From: Spirochaetota bacterium
GTDB taxonomy: Bacteria; Spirochaetota; UBA12135; COTS27; JAFLEE01
Reading direction: 5' to 3'
Assembly (NCBI GenBank): GCA_017302015.1
Contig: JAFLEE010000104.1
Span: 474 to 15,028, forward strand
Length of the DNA stretch: 14,555 nucleotides
The notes under the pieces were generated by a model that did no database searches, was not told the origin of the DNA, and was given only the letters and a program-made list of their open reading frames with translations. The translations under genes and the position numbers were made by a program. Of this stretch, positions 6,959-14,395 are shown one piece after another (the stretch's first letter is position 1; each line of letters begins with the position of its first letter).

Positions 6959-7390
6959 ATGACGATGCTCTACACCCCCGCCCGCGTCGAAAACACCTTC
7001 CGCCGCATGTTCCGGGATTTCTGGACCGACGAGGTGGACGCTTCGATCACCGCCCCGAGTTTCGTCCCCAACGCCAACGTGCACGAGGACAAGGAGGGTT
7101 TCCATATCGAAGTCGATCTGCCCGGCCTGTCGAAGAAGGAGATCGAGATCGAGGTGAAGGACGATCGCCTCACCGTCCGCGGCGAGCGCAAGAGCGCCGC
7201 CAAAGAGGAGGGAGCGGAATACGTGCGCTTCGAATCGCGAATCGGCCGCTTCGAGCGCACCTGGGAACTCGAGGGAGTCGACACGGAGAAGATCCGGGCC
7301 GAACACCAGGACGGCGTCCTCAAACTCTCCCTGCCCAAGCGGGAGGAGGTCAAGCGCAAGGAAGAGGTGCGCAAGATCGAACTCCACTGA
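6959..7390 (+). CDS. small heat-shock protein, Hsp20/alpha-crystallin family
   Basis: Hsp20 proteins are ATP-independent cytosolic holdases that bind unfolding proteins and pass them to DnaK/ClpB. The 143-aa length is typical. Residues 1-35 are the variable N-terminal arm, with aromatic residues (FRRMFRDFW). Residues ~37-128 are the alpha-crystallin domain: VDLPGLSKKEIEIEVKDD, LTVRGER, and the hallmark A-x3-(N/D)-G-V-L motif as AEHQDGVL at 114-121, followed by LSLPK. The C-terminal tail ends in KIELH, an I-x-L version (Ile140, Leu142) of the I-x-I/V anchor used in oligomer assembly. The gene is monocistronic, with its own sigma-54-type promoter, strong Shine-Dalgarno and terminator. I see no CIRCE element and did not identify a sigma-32-type promoter. 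The family is secure; a specific gene symbol is not. Confidence 0.95.
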   Translation: MTMLYTPARVENTFRRMFRDFWTDEVDASITAPSFVPNANVHEDKEGFHIEVDLPGLSKKEIEIEVKDDRLTVRGERKSAAKEEGAEYVRFESRIGRFERTWELEGVDTEKIRAEHQDGVLKLSLPKREEVKRKEEVRKIELH

Positions 7391-7407
7391 ACGCCGCCGA
7401 TCCGGAA

Positions 7408-7441
7408 ACGAAAAAGCCCGCCGACAGGCGGGCTTTTTCGT
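7408..7441. terminator. bidirectional intrinsic terminator between hsp20 and the GH42-like gene
   Basis: A 15-bp perfect stem (7408-7422 with 7427-7441) closes a GACA loop. Its core GCCCGCC/GGCGGGC is flanked by AAAAA on the left and TTTTT on the right, giving a U-run in transcripts from either side. It lies 17 nt after the hsp20 stop and 26 nt beyond the stop of the convergent minus-strand gene, so it can end both transcripts. Confidence 0.92.
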
Positions 7442-7467
7442 CTGCGAGGCCCGCGCGGCGGCCCCGC

Positions 7468-10400
7468 TTAGTCGGCGCTGCGCAAGAACCAGCGGGTCTC
7501 CCCGGCGCGCATGGGGAACTCCAAACGCTTCGAGGCGCCGGCCCGGGCCTCCCCCGAATCCAAGTCGACCCATTGGCGCGCCTCGGGCAATTGCAGGGCC
7601 TTCATCCCGCCCGAGAGGGCGTGGAGGGCCACGAGGCCGTTCCCCGCCACGGTGACATCGCCGTTGGGGCCGATGGGAACCAGCCCCGCTTCGGCCACGA
7701 TCGCCCGGAGGAGCTCCGGGGTGATCTGGCCCGCCGTGGCGAGATAGACGCCGGTCCACCCCGCGTGGCGCTTCACCGCCCAACCGATCTTATTGGCGCC
7801 CATGATGCGCCCGAAGCCCGTGGCCGTCGGGTCGTCGACGTAGAAGAGCGGCTGGTCCCAGAGAATTTCGCCGTTATCCTTGAGGTCTTTCGCCATGCGG
7901 TCGCTGCCGGGGATGGGCGCCGTGCGCAGCGTTCCCATCGTCGCCCCGTCATAGCGCACGGCCATGCCGGTGAGTTCGCGCACGACGGTCTCGAAGGGCC
8001 CCGCCGAACTCGCCATCCCGGCGCCGCTGCAGAAGACCAGCACATTGCTGTCGCGCTGCAAGGATCCCTTCACGTAGGCGAGCTGCGCCGGGGTGATCGT
8101 GGAGGCCGTGAGGAAGAAATGCACCCGGTACTTCGGCCGCGCCGGGTGGTCCACGTCCGAGAGGAAATAGGAATCGAAACTCACGCCGCTTCGCCCGAAG
8201 GCCGTCCGGATGGGCATGCTGACGCTCATGGCCGAGAGCGCCCGGCTCGACCCGTAGCGGAGCACCGTTTCCAATTCCTGGTCCACATAGACGGCCATCT
8301 GGCCCCGGTCGGAGGGCAGGGGCCTCGCGGCCAGGTTCGAGTGGACCCGCGTCATCGCGGCCGTATGGGCCCGGTAGCCCGGGGTGGCGAGTTGGTAATA
8401 CGGCATGCACAGGATCCACCCGCCGGCCCCCCGGGTGAGCGCCATGGCCGTATCGCGCTTCATGAGGTGGGAATAGGCCTCCTCGTTCTCGGCGCCGGCG
8501 TGGGTGTAGTGGAGGATGGTGTAAGCGTCCTTTCCGTGATGCCCCACGTGGGTGCGCACGTCGTATTCGCTCAGATGGAGCATCCCGTGGAGGGCATAAC
8601 TGGCCAGGGCCCCGGTCACCTGCCCGGGGGACCCCGCGGTGCGGTAAGCGCTATAGGACGGGATACCCACGACGGCGTCGACGGCCCCGCTGTCTAATAG
8701 GACGCGATGGGAGGACCTGCCGCCGAACTCCATGCTGTCGTGGAAATAGGTGAAGACCAGGAAATCCCGGCCCATGGCCTCCTTCACCGCGAGGCCCAGG
8801 CCCCGGATCGTCTGCGCCACGCCCTCATCGCCGTAGAGGTTGGCATCGATGACGCGCCGTTGGGGCCCCGGCTGCGGGCTTAAGAACCAGGACGGCGGAT
8901 TGCGCTCGTCGAAGGTCGGCAGGGTCGCCGCGGCGAACGCGGCCACTGGGTCCGACCAAGCCCGCCGCAGGGCCGCCTCGCTGCCGCCATAGCGCTCCCT
9001 CAGGAAGCGGCCGAAATCCCTCTGGGCGGCGGGGGAATAGTCCCACCCCTCGTACATGTCGCCCAGCGGGCGCTGCCACTGGCCGTCGTTGCCGCCCCAG
9101 AGCATGAGCCCCGCCACCGCCTTGCCAGCGGGGAAGGATTTCAGGTGCTTGGCCAGGGCGCGCATGGCCTGCGCCGCCTGGGCCCGGTATTCGGCCGCGC
9201 TATAACTGAAGTACCAAACCTCCTTCGAGTCGGGCGGCAAACGGTCGGGCTTGTGGAGCGTGGTCTTGTATCCGGCGAGCTTGCGCCCGTCGTGGTCCCG
9301 CCAGACCGCCTCGGGATTCTCCTCGCCCCAGGCGAGGTAGCGCGGCGAGACCTCGGTCGCGAGCACCACGAGGGCATTGGGATCGTATTGGAGGGTCGCC
9401 TCCACATTGCTCTGGATCTCGGCGAATTGGTAATCTTCCTTCCCGCGCCACCACTTATTGGGCGGCGAGAGCGGGACCACAAAGAGCCGCACGCCGGCCT
9501 GGACCGCGGCCCGGGTTTCCATATGCTGGGGCAGGCCCGACCCGGTATTGTAGAAGAGCAGCGGCACGGGCCGCCCGTCGCAGCGGAGCACCGGGAACCC
9601 GCCGCTCTTGTCGACCTTGATCGAACGATCGGGCTTCGAGGCCCAGATCTCGCGTACGGCTTCTTTCGTGGCCGCCGTTTGGCCGTCTTCGGGGAGGCGT
9701 CCGCGGGGGACGGAGGTGAGGGGATGCGGGGCCTCCCGGAACCGGAGGTCCGTCCATCCCATTGACTGGGCGGCGCCTTCGAGGGATAGCACGACCCGGG
9801 CTTTGGCGTACCCCGCGGGCACGGCCACGCGCACCTGGGAATGGGTACTCGCGGCGCCCAGGAGAGGCACGGCGACATGGGTGAGATTATTCTCGCGCAC
9901 CGTCCGGTCGGCGAGACCGGGCCCCGTCAGCACGACCTGGAAGCGGATTTTCGATCCGAAGGCCGATTCGGCCATTTGGTAGCGCCCCGTGAGCTGGTAT
10001 TCCTTCCCGGGAGACACCGCTACCGCGCCGCTCTCCCAGGCGAGGCGGCCGTCGCGCTCCGTTTTCTCAAGCCGGAACGATGGCGCGCCTTCGTAAAAAC
10101 CGCGCGTGGCGCTCCCGCAGGGCGATCGGGCCCCCGTGAAATCATTCGTGACCTCATCGATGCGGGACTGCCAAGGGGCGCCCGCGAGGAGATCGGTGGC
10201 GTCCACCCCGGCCACGCAGATCCCCGTGTAGTTCGAGGGACCGCGCAGGGGGATGGAGAGGATCCCGCTGGCGTCGGCGTTCGTATAGAGCGGCGGGCGA
10301 TCGGAGAAATTGACAGCGTACGCGCCCCCCGCGACGACGGGAAAACTCCCCGACCGGATACGGACCACCACCGGAACTTCGGCATCCACCATGAACGCGC

Positions 10401-11292
10401 ACTCATTCGGGGTGATGGGCTGGGTATATTGGATATCGCGCAGCGACACCCGGCCCCCGGCCCCCGGGAAATCCACATCCACCCACCCTTCCAGGGCCTT
10501 GGAAAGCGTGAGTTGGGCCGCGGCCGGCTTCGGCGCGGGGAAATTCGGCACGACCGCGCCGGGGAGGCTGGCCAGGAATCTTTTTTTAATTTCGTCCGCG
10601 GTCAGGGCCCCCTGGAAGCATTCCAGGTCATCGAGGGCGGTGCGCACCGAGGGGTCGTCGCCGTCCGCGGTGATGACGGGGAGCACCGAAAGGCTGCCCC
10701 AAGCCGGATCGAAGCCGGCGCAGGCGGCGGCCTCGGGGGGCACGGCGCGGCGATCGGCCAAACCCCCGTTGAGATAGATGCAGATTTCGCCCGCGCTCCA
10801 GGTGCAAACCACCTGTTGCCAGGAATCCGGCGACACGAAGGCCCCGGGCACGACGGCTTTCGTTTCGAATCGCTTCCCTTCGGCCGATAGGACCCGGCGG
10901 AACCACAGGTCGTTCCCCCGGGGCGCCCGCTGGAAATAGAGGATCGCAACCTCTTTATTCTTTCCGGGGAGGAAAACATGGAGGAATCGGGCCGCCTTGT
11001 CGACGGGCCAATTCTGGGGCTTGAACCAGAAACTCACCGTGCCTTCGGGGAGAGGGACCGCCCGGTTGGCGGTATAGACCGGACGCTCCTTCCCCTCCGG
11101 CAGGTACGACGACTTACCGTCGAACCCCGCGGTGAAATGGGCCCGATCGAGGGCCATGGCTTGGGTCGGTTTCCCGTCCCCACGGGTGGACTCGGCCACG
11201 AGACTGGGGCCCTCAAAACTGAGGAAGAACGAGGATTCCGCCGCCGGGGAGAAGACCAGCGAGCAGATGAAGAACAAAATGAGTTTTTTCAC
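7468..11292 (-). CDS. secreted LamG-domain protein with GH42-like (beta-galactosidase-type) catalytic core
   Basis: This 1274-aa protein is read from a GTG preceded by GGAG at 5-nt spacing, with an N-terminal signal peptide (MKKLILFFICSLVFSPAAES). Residues ~20-240 are a LamG/concanavalin-like sandwich (VSFWFKPQNW, WQQVVCTWSAGEICIYLNG, LDDLECFQGALTADEIKKRF). Residues ~255-530 are beta-rich and look like accessory carbohydrate-binding modules. Residues ~565-990 are a GH42-like TIM barrel: GRPVPLLFYNT at its start, GLMLWGGNDGQW near 730-738 and MLHLSEYDVRTH with Glu909, the likely nucleophile. Residues ~995-1190 resemble the beta-galactosidase trimerisation (amidotransferase-like) domain, and a short C-terminal sandwich ends the protein. 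At the acid/base position I see Asn735-Asp736 rather than the usual Asn-Glu, so catalysis or substrate may differ. The divergent GntR/LacI-type regulator suggests sugar-controlled expression. The exact substrate cannot be read from sequence. Confidence 0.82.
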   Translation of the reverse strand: MKKLILFFICSLVFSPAAESSFFLSFEGPSLVAESTRGDGKPTQAMALDRAHFTAGFDGKSSYLPEGKERPVYTANRAVPLPEGTVSFWFKPQNWPVDKAARFLHVFLPGKNKEVAILYFQRAPRGNDLWFRRVLSAEGKRFETKAVVPGAFVSPDSWQQVVCTWSAGEICIYLNGGLADRRAVPPEAAACAGFDPAWGSLSVLPVITADGDDPSVRTALDDLECFQGALTADEIKKRFLASLPGAVVPNFPAPKPAAAQLTLSKALEGWVDVDFPGAGGRVSLRDIQYTQPITPNECAFMVDAEVPVVVRIRSGSFPVVAGGAYAVNFSDRPPLYTNADASGILSIPLRGPSNYTGICVAGVDATDLLAGAPWQSRIDEVTNDFTGARSPCGSATRGFYEGAPSFRLEKTERDGRLAWESGAVAVSPGKEYQLTGRYQMAESAFGSKIRFQVVLTGPGLADRTVRENNLTHVAVPLLGAASTHSQVRVAVPAGYAKARVVLSLEGAAQSMGWTDLRFREAPHPLTSVPRGRLPEDGQTAATKEAVREIWASKPDRSIKVDKSGGFPVLRCDGRPVPLLFYNTGSGLPQHMETRAAVQAGVRLFVVPLSPPNKWWRGKEDYQFAEIQSNVEATLQYDPNALVVLATEVSPRYLAWGEENPEAVWRDHDGRKLAGYKTTLHKPDRLPPDSKEVWYFSYSAAEYRAQAAQAMRALAKHLKSFPAGKAVAGLMLWGGNDGQWQRPLGDMYEGWDYSPAAQRDFGRFLRERYGGSEAALRRAWSDPVAAFAAATLPTFDERNPPSWFLSPQPGPQRRVIDANLYGDEGVAQTIRGLGLAVKEAMGRDFLVFTYFHDSMEFGGRSSHRVLLDSGAVDAVVGIPSYSAYRTAGSPGQVTGALASYALHGMLHLSEYDVRTHVGHHGKDAYTILHYTHAGAENEEAYSHLMKRDTAMALTRGAGGWILCMPYYQLATPGYRAHTAAMTRVHSNLAARPLPSDRGQMAVYVDQELETVLRYGSSRALSAMSVSMPIRTAFGRSGVSFDSYFLSDVDHPARPKYRVHFFLTASTITPAQLAYVKGSLQRDSNVLVFCSGAGMASSAGPFETVVRELTGMAVRYDGATMGTLRTAPIPGSDRMAKDLKDNGEILWDQPLFYVDDPTATGFGRIMGANKIGWAVKRHAGWTGVYLATAGQITPELLRAIVAEAGLVPIGPNGDVTVAGNGLVALHALSGGMKALQLPEARQWVDLDSGEARAGASKRLEFPMRAGETRWFLRSAD

Positions 11293-11297
11293 GGGAT

Positions 11298-11301
11298 CTC
11301 C
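11298..11301 (-). promoter_or_regulatory. Shine-Dalgarno of the GH42-like gene
   Basis: GGAG on the minus strand lies 5 nt upstream of the GTG at 11292. It supports this non-ATG start, which also gives an intact signal peptide. Confidence 0.7.
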
Positions 11302-11314
11302 ATTTATATTTATA

Positions 11315-11343
11315 TTGTTTTTTAATTATATATATATTATATT
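11315..11343 (+). promoter_or_regulatory. candidate sigma-70 promoter of the regulator gene
   Basis: TTGTTT (11315-11320) and TATATT (11338-11343) are separated by exactly 17 nt. The -10 box matches 5 of 6 consensus bases and the -35 box 3 of 6. Transcription would start near 11350, about 30 nt before the ATG. Because the region is almost pure A/T, chance matches are easy, and this is weaker than the minus-strand promoter it overlaps. Confidence 0.4.
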
Positions 11344-11364
11344 TACCGGAGAGAAGAACGTCAA
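11336..11364 (-). promoter_or_regulatory. sigma-70 promoter of the GH42-like gene
   Basis: On the minus strand, TTGACG (11364-11359) and TATAAT (11341-11336) are 17 nt apart, matching 5 of 6 and 6 of 6 consensus bases. Transcription would start near 11329, leaving a leader of about 37 nt that contains the GGAG. The box sits on the regulator side of the divergent spacer, so the divergent regulator could easily control access to it. Confidence 0.7.
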
Positions 11365-11379
11365 GAGCCCGATCCCACC

Positions 11380-12411
11380 ATGGCAAAAAAGAAAAGCCAT
11401 CCCACCAGCGCCGCGATCATCGATGAACTCATCCTGCGCGCGGCCCGAAGCCCCGGGCTGACCTTGTCGGAAACGACGCTGATGGAGGAGTTCGCCATCA
11501 GCCGCCCGACGGCCAATAAGATCCTCTCCGACCTCGCCCTGCGCGGGTACGCCTACCGGGGCCCCGGGAGACCGACCGTGCTGCGGCCCCGTCCGGAAAG
11601 CGCCTGCACGGCCCATTTTCTGATCCCCGACGCCTTGGCCCTCGACCATTACGCCCTCCCCGACAATTACCGGGTGAACCTGCGCCTTTTGCGCGGCGCG
11701 CTAGCGGAAGCCAGGCAGAGGGGATGCCTGCTGAGCCTGACCCAACTCGATCCGGTCGGCTTCGAGGACGACCTCGAGCGGATCCTCGGGATGGCGCAGC
11801 GGCCGGTCTTCATCGCCACCGCGGTGCATCAGTACAGCGCCTTCATCGCCCGGGCGAGGCGGATGAACCTGTGCGTCGTGGTCTTCGGCGACCAAGCCCC
11901 CTGCGGCCACAGCGTGTTCGTGGACGGCTCCCAGGCCCTGCTTCAGGTTCTCCGGTTCACCGCGAGCCAAGGCCGACGACGTTTCCTGATGCTCGAGCGC
12001 TTCGATGCGCACGATCGCACCGCCTATAAACGCGAGGCGTTCCTCGCCGCGACCCAAGGGATGGAGGCGAGGGTGCTTCGGCTCCAACCCGGGGATGATC
12101 TTAAGGCCCGTCTCGCCGAGGCGCTTAAGGAGGGCTCCATCGATGCCCTCTTCGGCGCCAATGATTCCATCGCCATCGCCGCGGCCCGGGCCCTGCCCGA
12201 GCTCGGCATCGAGATCGGACCCCAGTGCGCGCTCATCGGCTACGATCATAGCCCCGAGGCCCAGGCCTATAAGCCCTCCTTCGCCACGGTGGACGTGCCC
12301 CTGGAGGAGATCGGCCGGCGCTTGGTGGAAGGCGCGGCGCTATTGGCGGAAGACCCCAAGCGCGATTTTCAGGTGCAGGTCCACGCGCGGGCGGTGCTGG
12401 CGGGGGGATAG
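11380..12411 (+). CDS. GntR-type wHTH / LacI-type sensor transcriptional regulator (AraR-like architecture)
   Basis: This 343-aa regulator has a GntR-like winged helix at residues ~10-62: IIDELILRAA, then LMEEFAISRPTANKILSDLALRGYAYRG, where SRPTANKIL fits the SR-T-V-R-x-L recognition helix, and a wing at GPGRPTVL. Residues ~75-343 are a periplasmic-binding-protein-like effector domain of the LacI type: DALFGANDSIAIAAARAL, ALIGYDHSPEA and PSFATVDVPLEEIGRRLVEGA match the conserved D-x-I-F-x-x-N-D, G-Y/F-D and T-V-x-x-P-x-x-x-x-G positions. In this architecture (AraR of Bacillus is the known example) a sugar releases the repressor from DNA. It is divergent from the GH42-like gene across a promoter-filled spacer and so is its likely regulator. 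No good Shine-Dalgarno precedes the ATG; a GGAG 28 nt upstream is too far. Activator versus repressor cannot be told. Confidence 0.85.
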   Translation: MAKKKSHPTSAAIIDELILRAARSPGLTLSETTLMEEFAISRPTANKILSDLALRGYAYRGPGRPTVLRPRPESACTAHFLIPDALALDHYALPDNYRVNLRLLRGALAEARQRGCLLSLTQLDPVGFEDDLERILGMAQRPVFIATAVHQYSAFIARARRMNLCVVVFGDQAPCGHSVFVDGSQALLQVLRFTASQGRRRFLMLERFDAHDRTAYKREAFLAATQGMEARVLRLQPGDDLKARLAEALKEGSIDALFGANDSIAIAAARALPELGIEIGPQCALIGYDHSPEAQAYKPSFATVDVPLEEIGRRLVEGAALLAEDPKRDFQVQVHARAVLAGG

Positions 12412-12432
12412 GGCCAACGAAACCCCTTCGTC

Positions 12433-12600
12433 CTAAAAGAATGCACCGGGCAGCAGCTTGCTGGATGGCTCTATCGGGGCCCCACCGATCGGTCGATCGC
12501 CATGCTTCATCCGATAATCCCCCTTGGCCCAATGCATGAAGGAAAGGCAGCCCCATCCCGTATTATGGCGACTGAAGTCGCTAATGCGCTCCCAGTGGCA
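12433..12600 (-). pseudogene. relic: C-terminus of an H-X9-DG prepilin-like (DUF1559-type) protein
   Basis: Read on the minus strand, 12600 down to the TAG at 12433-12435 gives 55 residues that include HWERISDFSRHNTGWGCLSF followed by MHWAKGDYRMKHGD and a tail ending LLPGAFF. This resembles the end of prepilin-type proteins with the H-X9-DG motif: after the His of RHN come exactly nine residues, but the DG position reads MH. The frame meets stops at 12631-12633 and 12637-12639, no N-terminal FTLIE-type prepilin segment exists in the window, and beyond ~12600 the DNA codes for the plus-strand gene instead. I therefore read it as a truncated remnant. Such proteins are abundant beside glycosidases and regulators in PVC bacteria (established knowledge); that this is one of them is inference. 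Confidence 0.5.
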
Positions 12601-14395
12601 AGCGCTGGCGCTCTCCCTCGCCTTCGGCGCCTATCTTCATTTCGCCGTCGATCTGCGCCTGGCGTTCCATGCCCGCGATAAACTCTTCCTCCTAAACGGC
12701 GAGTTCTTCCTTCGTTTCCTCGCGATTCCCGGCGCGCCCCTTGAATGGCTCGACCGCCTGGTGCTCCAACTGTACGCGGTGGGTTGGGGGGCCTGGGCGC
12801 TTTCCCTTCCCTTTTTTTTCATCCTCGCCGCGATCGGGGGGTGGACGCGCCGCCACCGGAGCTCGATCCTACTGCTCAGCGGAGCCCTGGCGGCGAGCCT
12901 GCTCACGTCGCTCTATTCCGATTACCAGATGCACACCGCACTCCTCACCGGCGGTGCCCTGAACCTCGCCGCCGCCCTGGGCTGGCGCAAACTTAAGCAT
13001 CCTTCCGGCCCCATCCGCGCGCCCATCTTTTTGATTGGTTTCGCGATCCTCTTCGCCCTCACGGGCCCCCTTGCGTGGCTGTTCGCGGCGATGGCCATTC
13101 TTTACGAGGGGCTCGAAGCCAAACGCTGGCGCCTCGCCCTGGGATTCCTGGTCATCGCCGTCTGCGCGTCCGGGGCGGTGTATTCCTGGGCCCGCTTCGA
13201 TCCGGTTCGATTCGATCGCCAGGGCGTCTCGCCCCCATTCCAGGATTGGCTCGGGTCCTGGAAAATCATGGTCTTTTTGACCGCCACGCCGATCCTTTCC
13301 ACAGTCCATGCTTTCGCGCCCGGATTACGTTCGAAGGTGGATTCGTTTCTCCATGGGCGCCTTCGCGCCGCCCTGGTGCTTTTCGCGGCCATCGCCATCG
13401 CCTTGGGCTCGGGTTTCCTCTCCATCGATCGAAACCAACGACGGGCCCTGCGCCTCGAATACCATGCCGACCGTAAGGAGTGGGGAGAGGTCTTGCGCCT
13501 CGGGAAAATGATCCCGCCGGCGGCCTATTCGCCCCATATCAGCCTGGCGGTCCATCGGGCGTTATTCCATACCGGCCGGCTCTCTTCGGACCTCCTCGAA
13601 TATCCCCAATCCTATTGGCTTCCATCCCTCGAGGAAAGCCGGCGCGAACTCCCCCACCTGCACGCGCCGTGCGAACTCTTCCTGGAATTGGGCCGCACGG
13701 GCGAAGCCCTGCACCTGGCCCATGAGCAATTCGAGGTCGCTCCGACCGGCCGGACCATGCGGAATCTCGCCCTCCTCATGATCCTGCGCCGGCAGGAACC
13801 GGCGGCCCGCCTCGTGCTACGCCGATTGTGCGATGACCTCACCCAAGGGGATTGGGCCCGCGCCCGCCTCGCCCAACTTGACCAGGATCCCGGGCTGTTC
13901 CACGACGAAGCCCTGGCCCGCATCCGCTCCTTCATGCTCCAGGAAGACGATCTTACCCAGACCCAGGTATTGCTCCCGGAGGGCGACGTGCAGCTCTCCT
14001 GGCCCGCCATGCTTCAGAGTCAGGTGCGCCACAACCCCGGCAACCTCGAAGCCCTCGAATACCTGCGCTCCATCCTGCTTCTCACCCGCGATCTTGAAGG
14101 GTTCCTGACGACCCTGTCCTCCGCCCCGCCCCCAGCGGATAAGCCCCTTCCCCTCCTTTTCGAACAAGCGATCATGGTGTATTCGCTGAAAACCGGAGCC
14201 CCGGCGGAACGAACGGCCGCGGGGTTTCGCCTTTTCGGCGTTCCCATCAGCGAGCAGACCCTCTCCTGCACCAGGCGCTTTTTCCAATTGGTGGGCCCGA
14301 AGGGTCCGACCCCCGATGCGCGCGCCCAACTCGGCGATGAACTGTCCACGACCTACCTCTATTACTACTGGTACGGGCCGGGAGCCTCCCCATGA
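12584..14395 (+). CDS. multi-span membrane protein with helical-repeat C-terminal domain (DUF6057-like)
   Basis: From the ATG at 12584 the protein is 603 aa. An in-frame ATG at 12536 and a TTG at 12524 exist, but the codons between them and 12584 include AGG, GTA, TTA and CTA, which the rest of the gene rarely uses, and that DNA reads as a prepilin relic on the other strand; hence the later start. Residues 1-~282 hold about seven to nine hydrophobic spans (for example ALSLPFFFILAAI, IFLIGFAILFALTG, LGFLVIAVCASGA, AALVLFAAIAIALG). Residues ~285-603 are soluble and helical, TPR-like, including EWGEVLRLGKMIPP, VHRALFHTGRLSSDLLEYPQSYW and a Tyr-rich end (TTYLYYYWYG). This layout matches my memory of DUF6057 proteins, whose function is unknown. 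It overlaps the next gene by 4 nt (ATGA). Confidence 0.75.
   Translation: MRSQWQALALSLAFGAYLHFAVDLRLAFHARDKLFLLNGEFFLRFLAIPGAPLEWLDRLVLQLYAVGWGAWALSLPFFFILAAIGGWTRRHRSSILLLSGALAASLLTSLYSDYQMHTALLTGGALNLAAALGWRKLKHPSGPIRAPIFLIGFAILFALTGPLAWLFAAMAILYEGLEAKRWRLALGFLVIAVCASGAVYSWARFDPVRFDRQGVSPPFQDWLGSWKIMVFLTATPILSTVHAFAPGLRSKVDSFLHGRLRAALVLFAAIAIALGSGFLSIDRNQRRALRLEYHADRKEWGEVLRLGKMIPPAAYSPHISLAVHRALFHTGRLSSDLLEYPQSYWLPSLEESRRELPHLHAPCELFLELGRTGEALHLAHEQFEVAPTGRTMRNLALLMILRRQEPAARLVLRRLCDDLTQGDWARARLAQLDQDPGLFHDEALARIRSFMLQEDDLTQTQVLLPEGDVQLSWPAMLQSQVRHNPGNLEALEYLRSILLLTRDLEGFLTTLSSAPPPADKPLPLLFEQAIMVYSLKTGAPAERTAAGFRLFGVPISEQTLSCTRRFFQLVGPKGPTPDARAQLGDELSTTYLYYYWYGPGASP

Noticed and set aside
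11302-11345. The AT-rich tract as a replication origin or DNA-unwinding element
   Set aside because: There are no DnaA-box repeats or replication genes nearby. It lies between divergent genes and contains a good promoter, which is sufficient explanation.
12441-12539. A 32-codon plus-strand ORF (ATG 12441) overlapping a later ATG as ATGA
   Set aside because: It has no ribosome binding site or recognisable features, and its minus strand reads as a prepilin-like C-terminus, which explains the DNA better.
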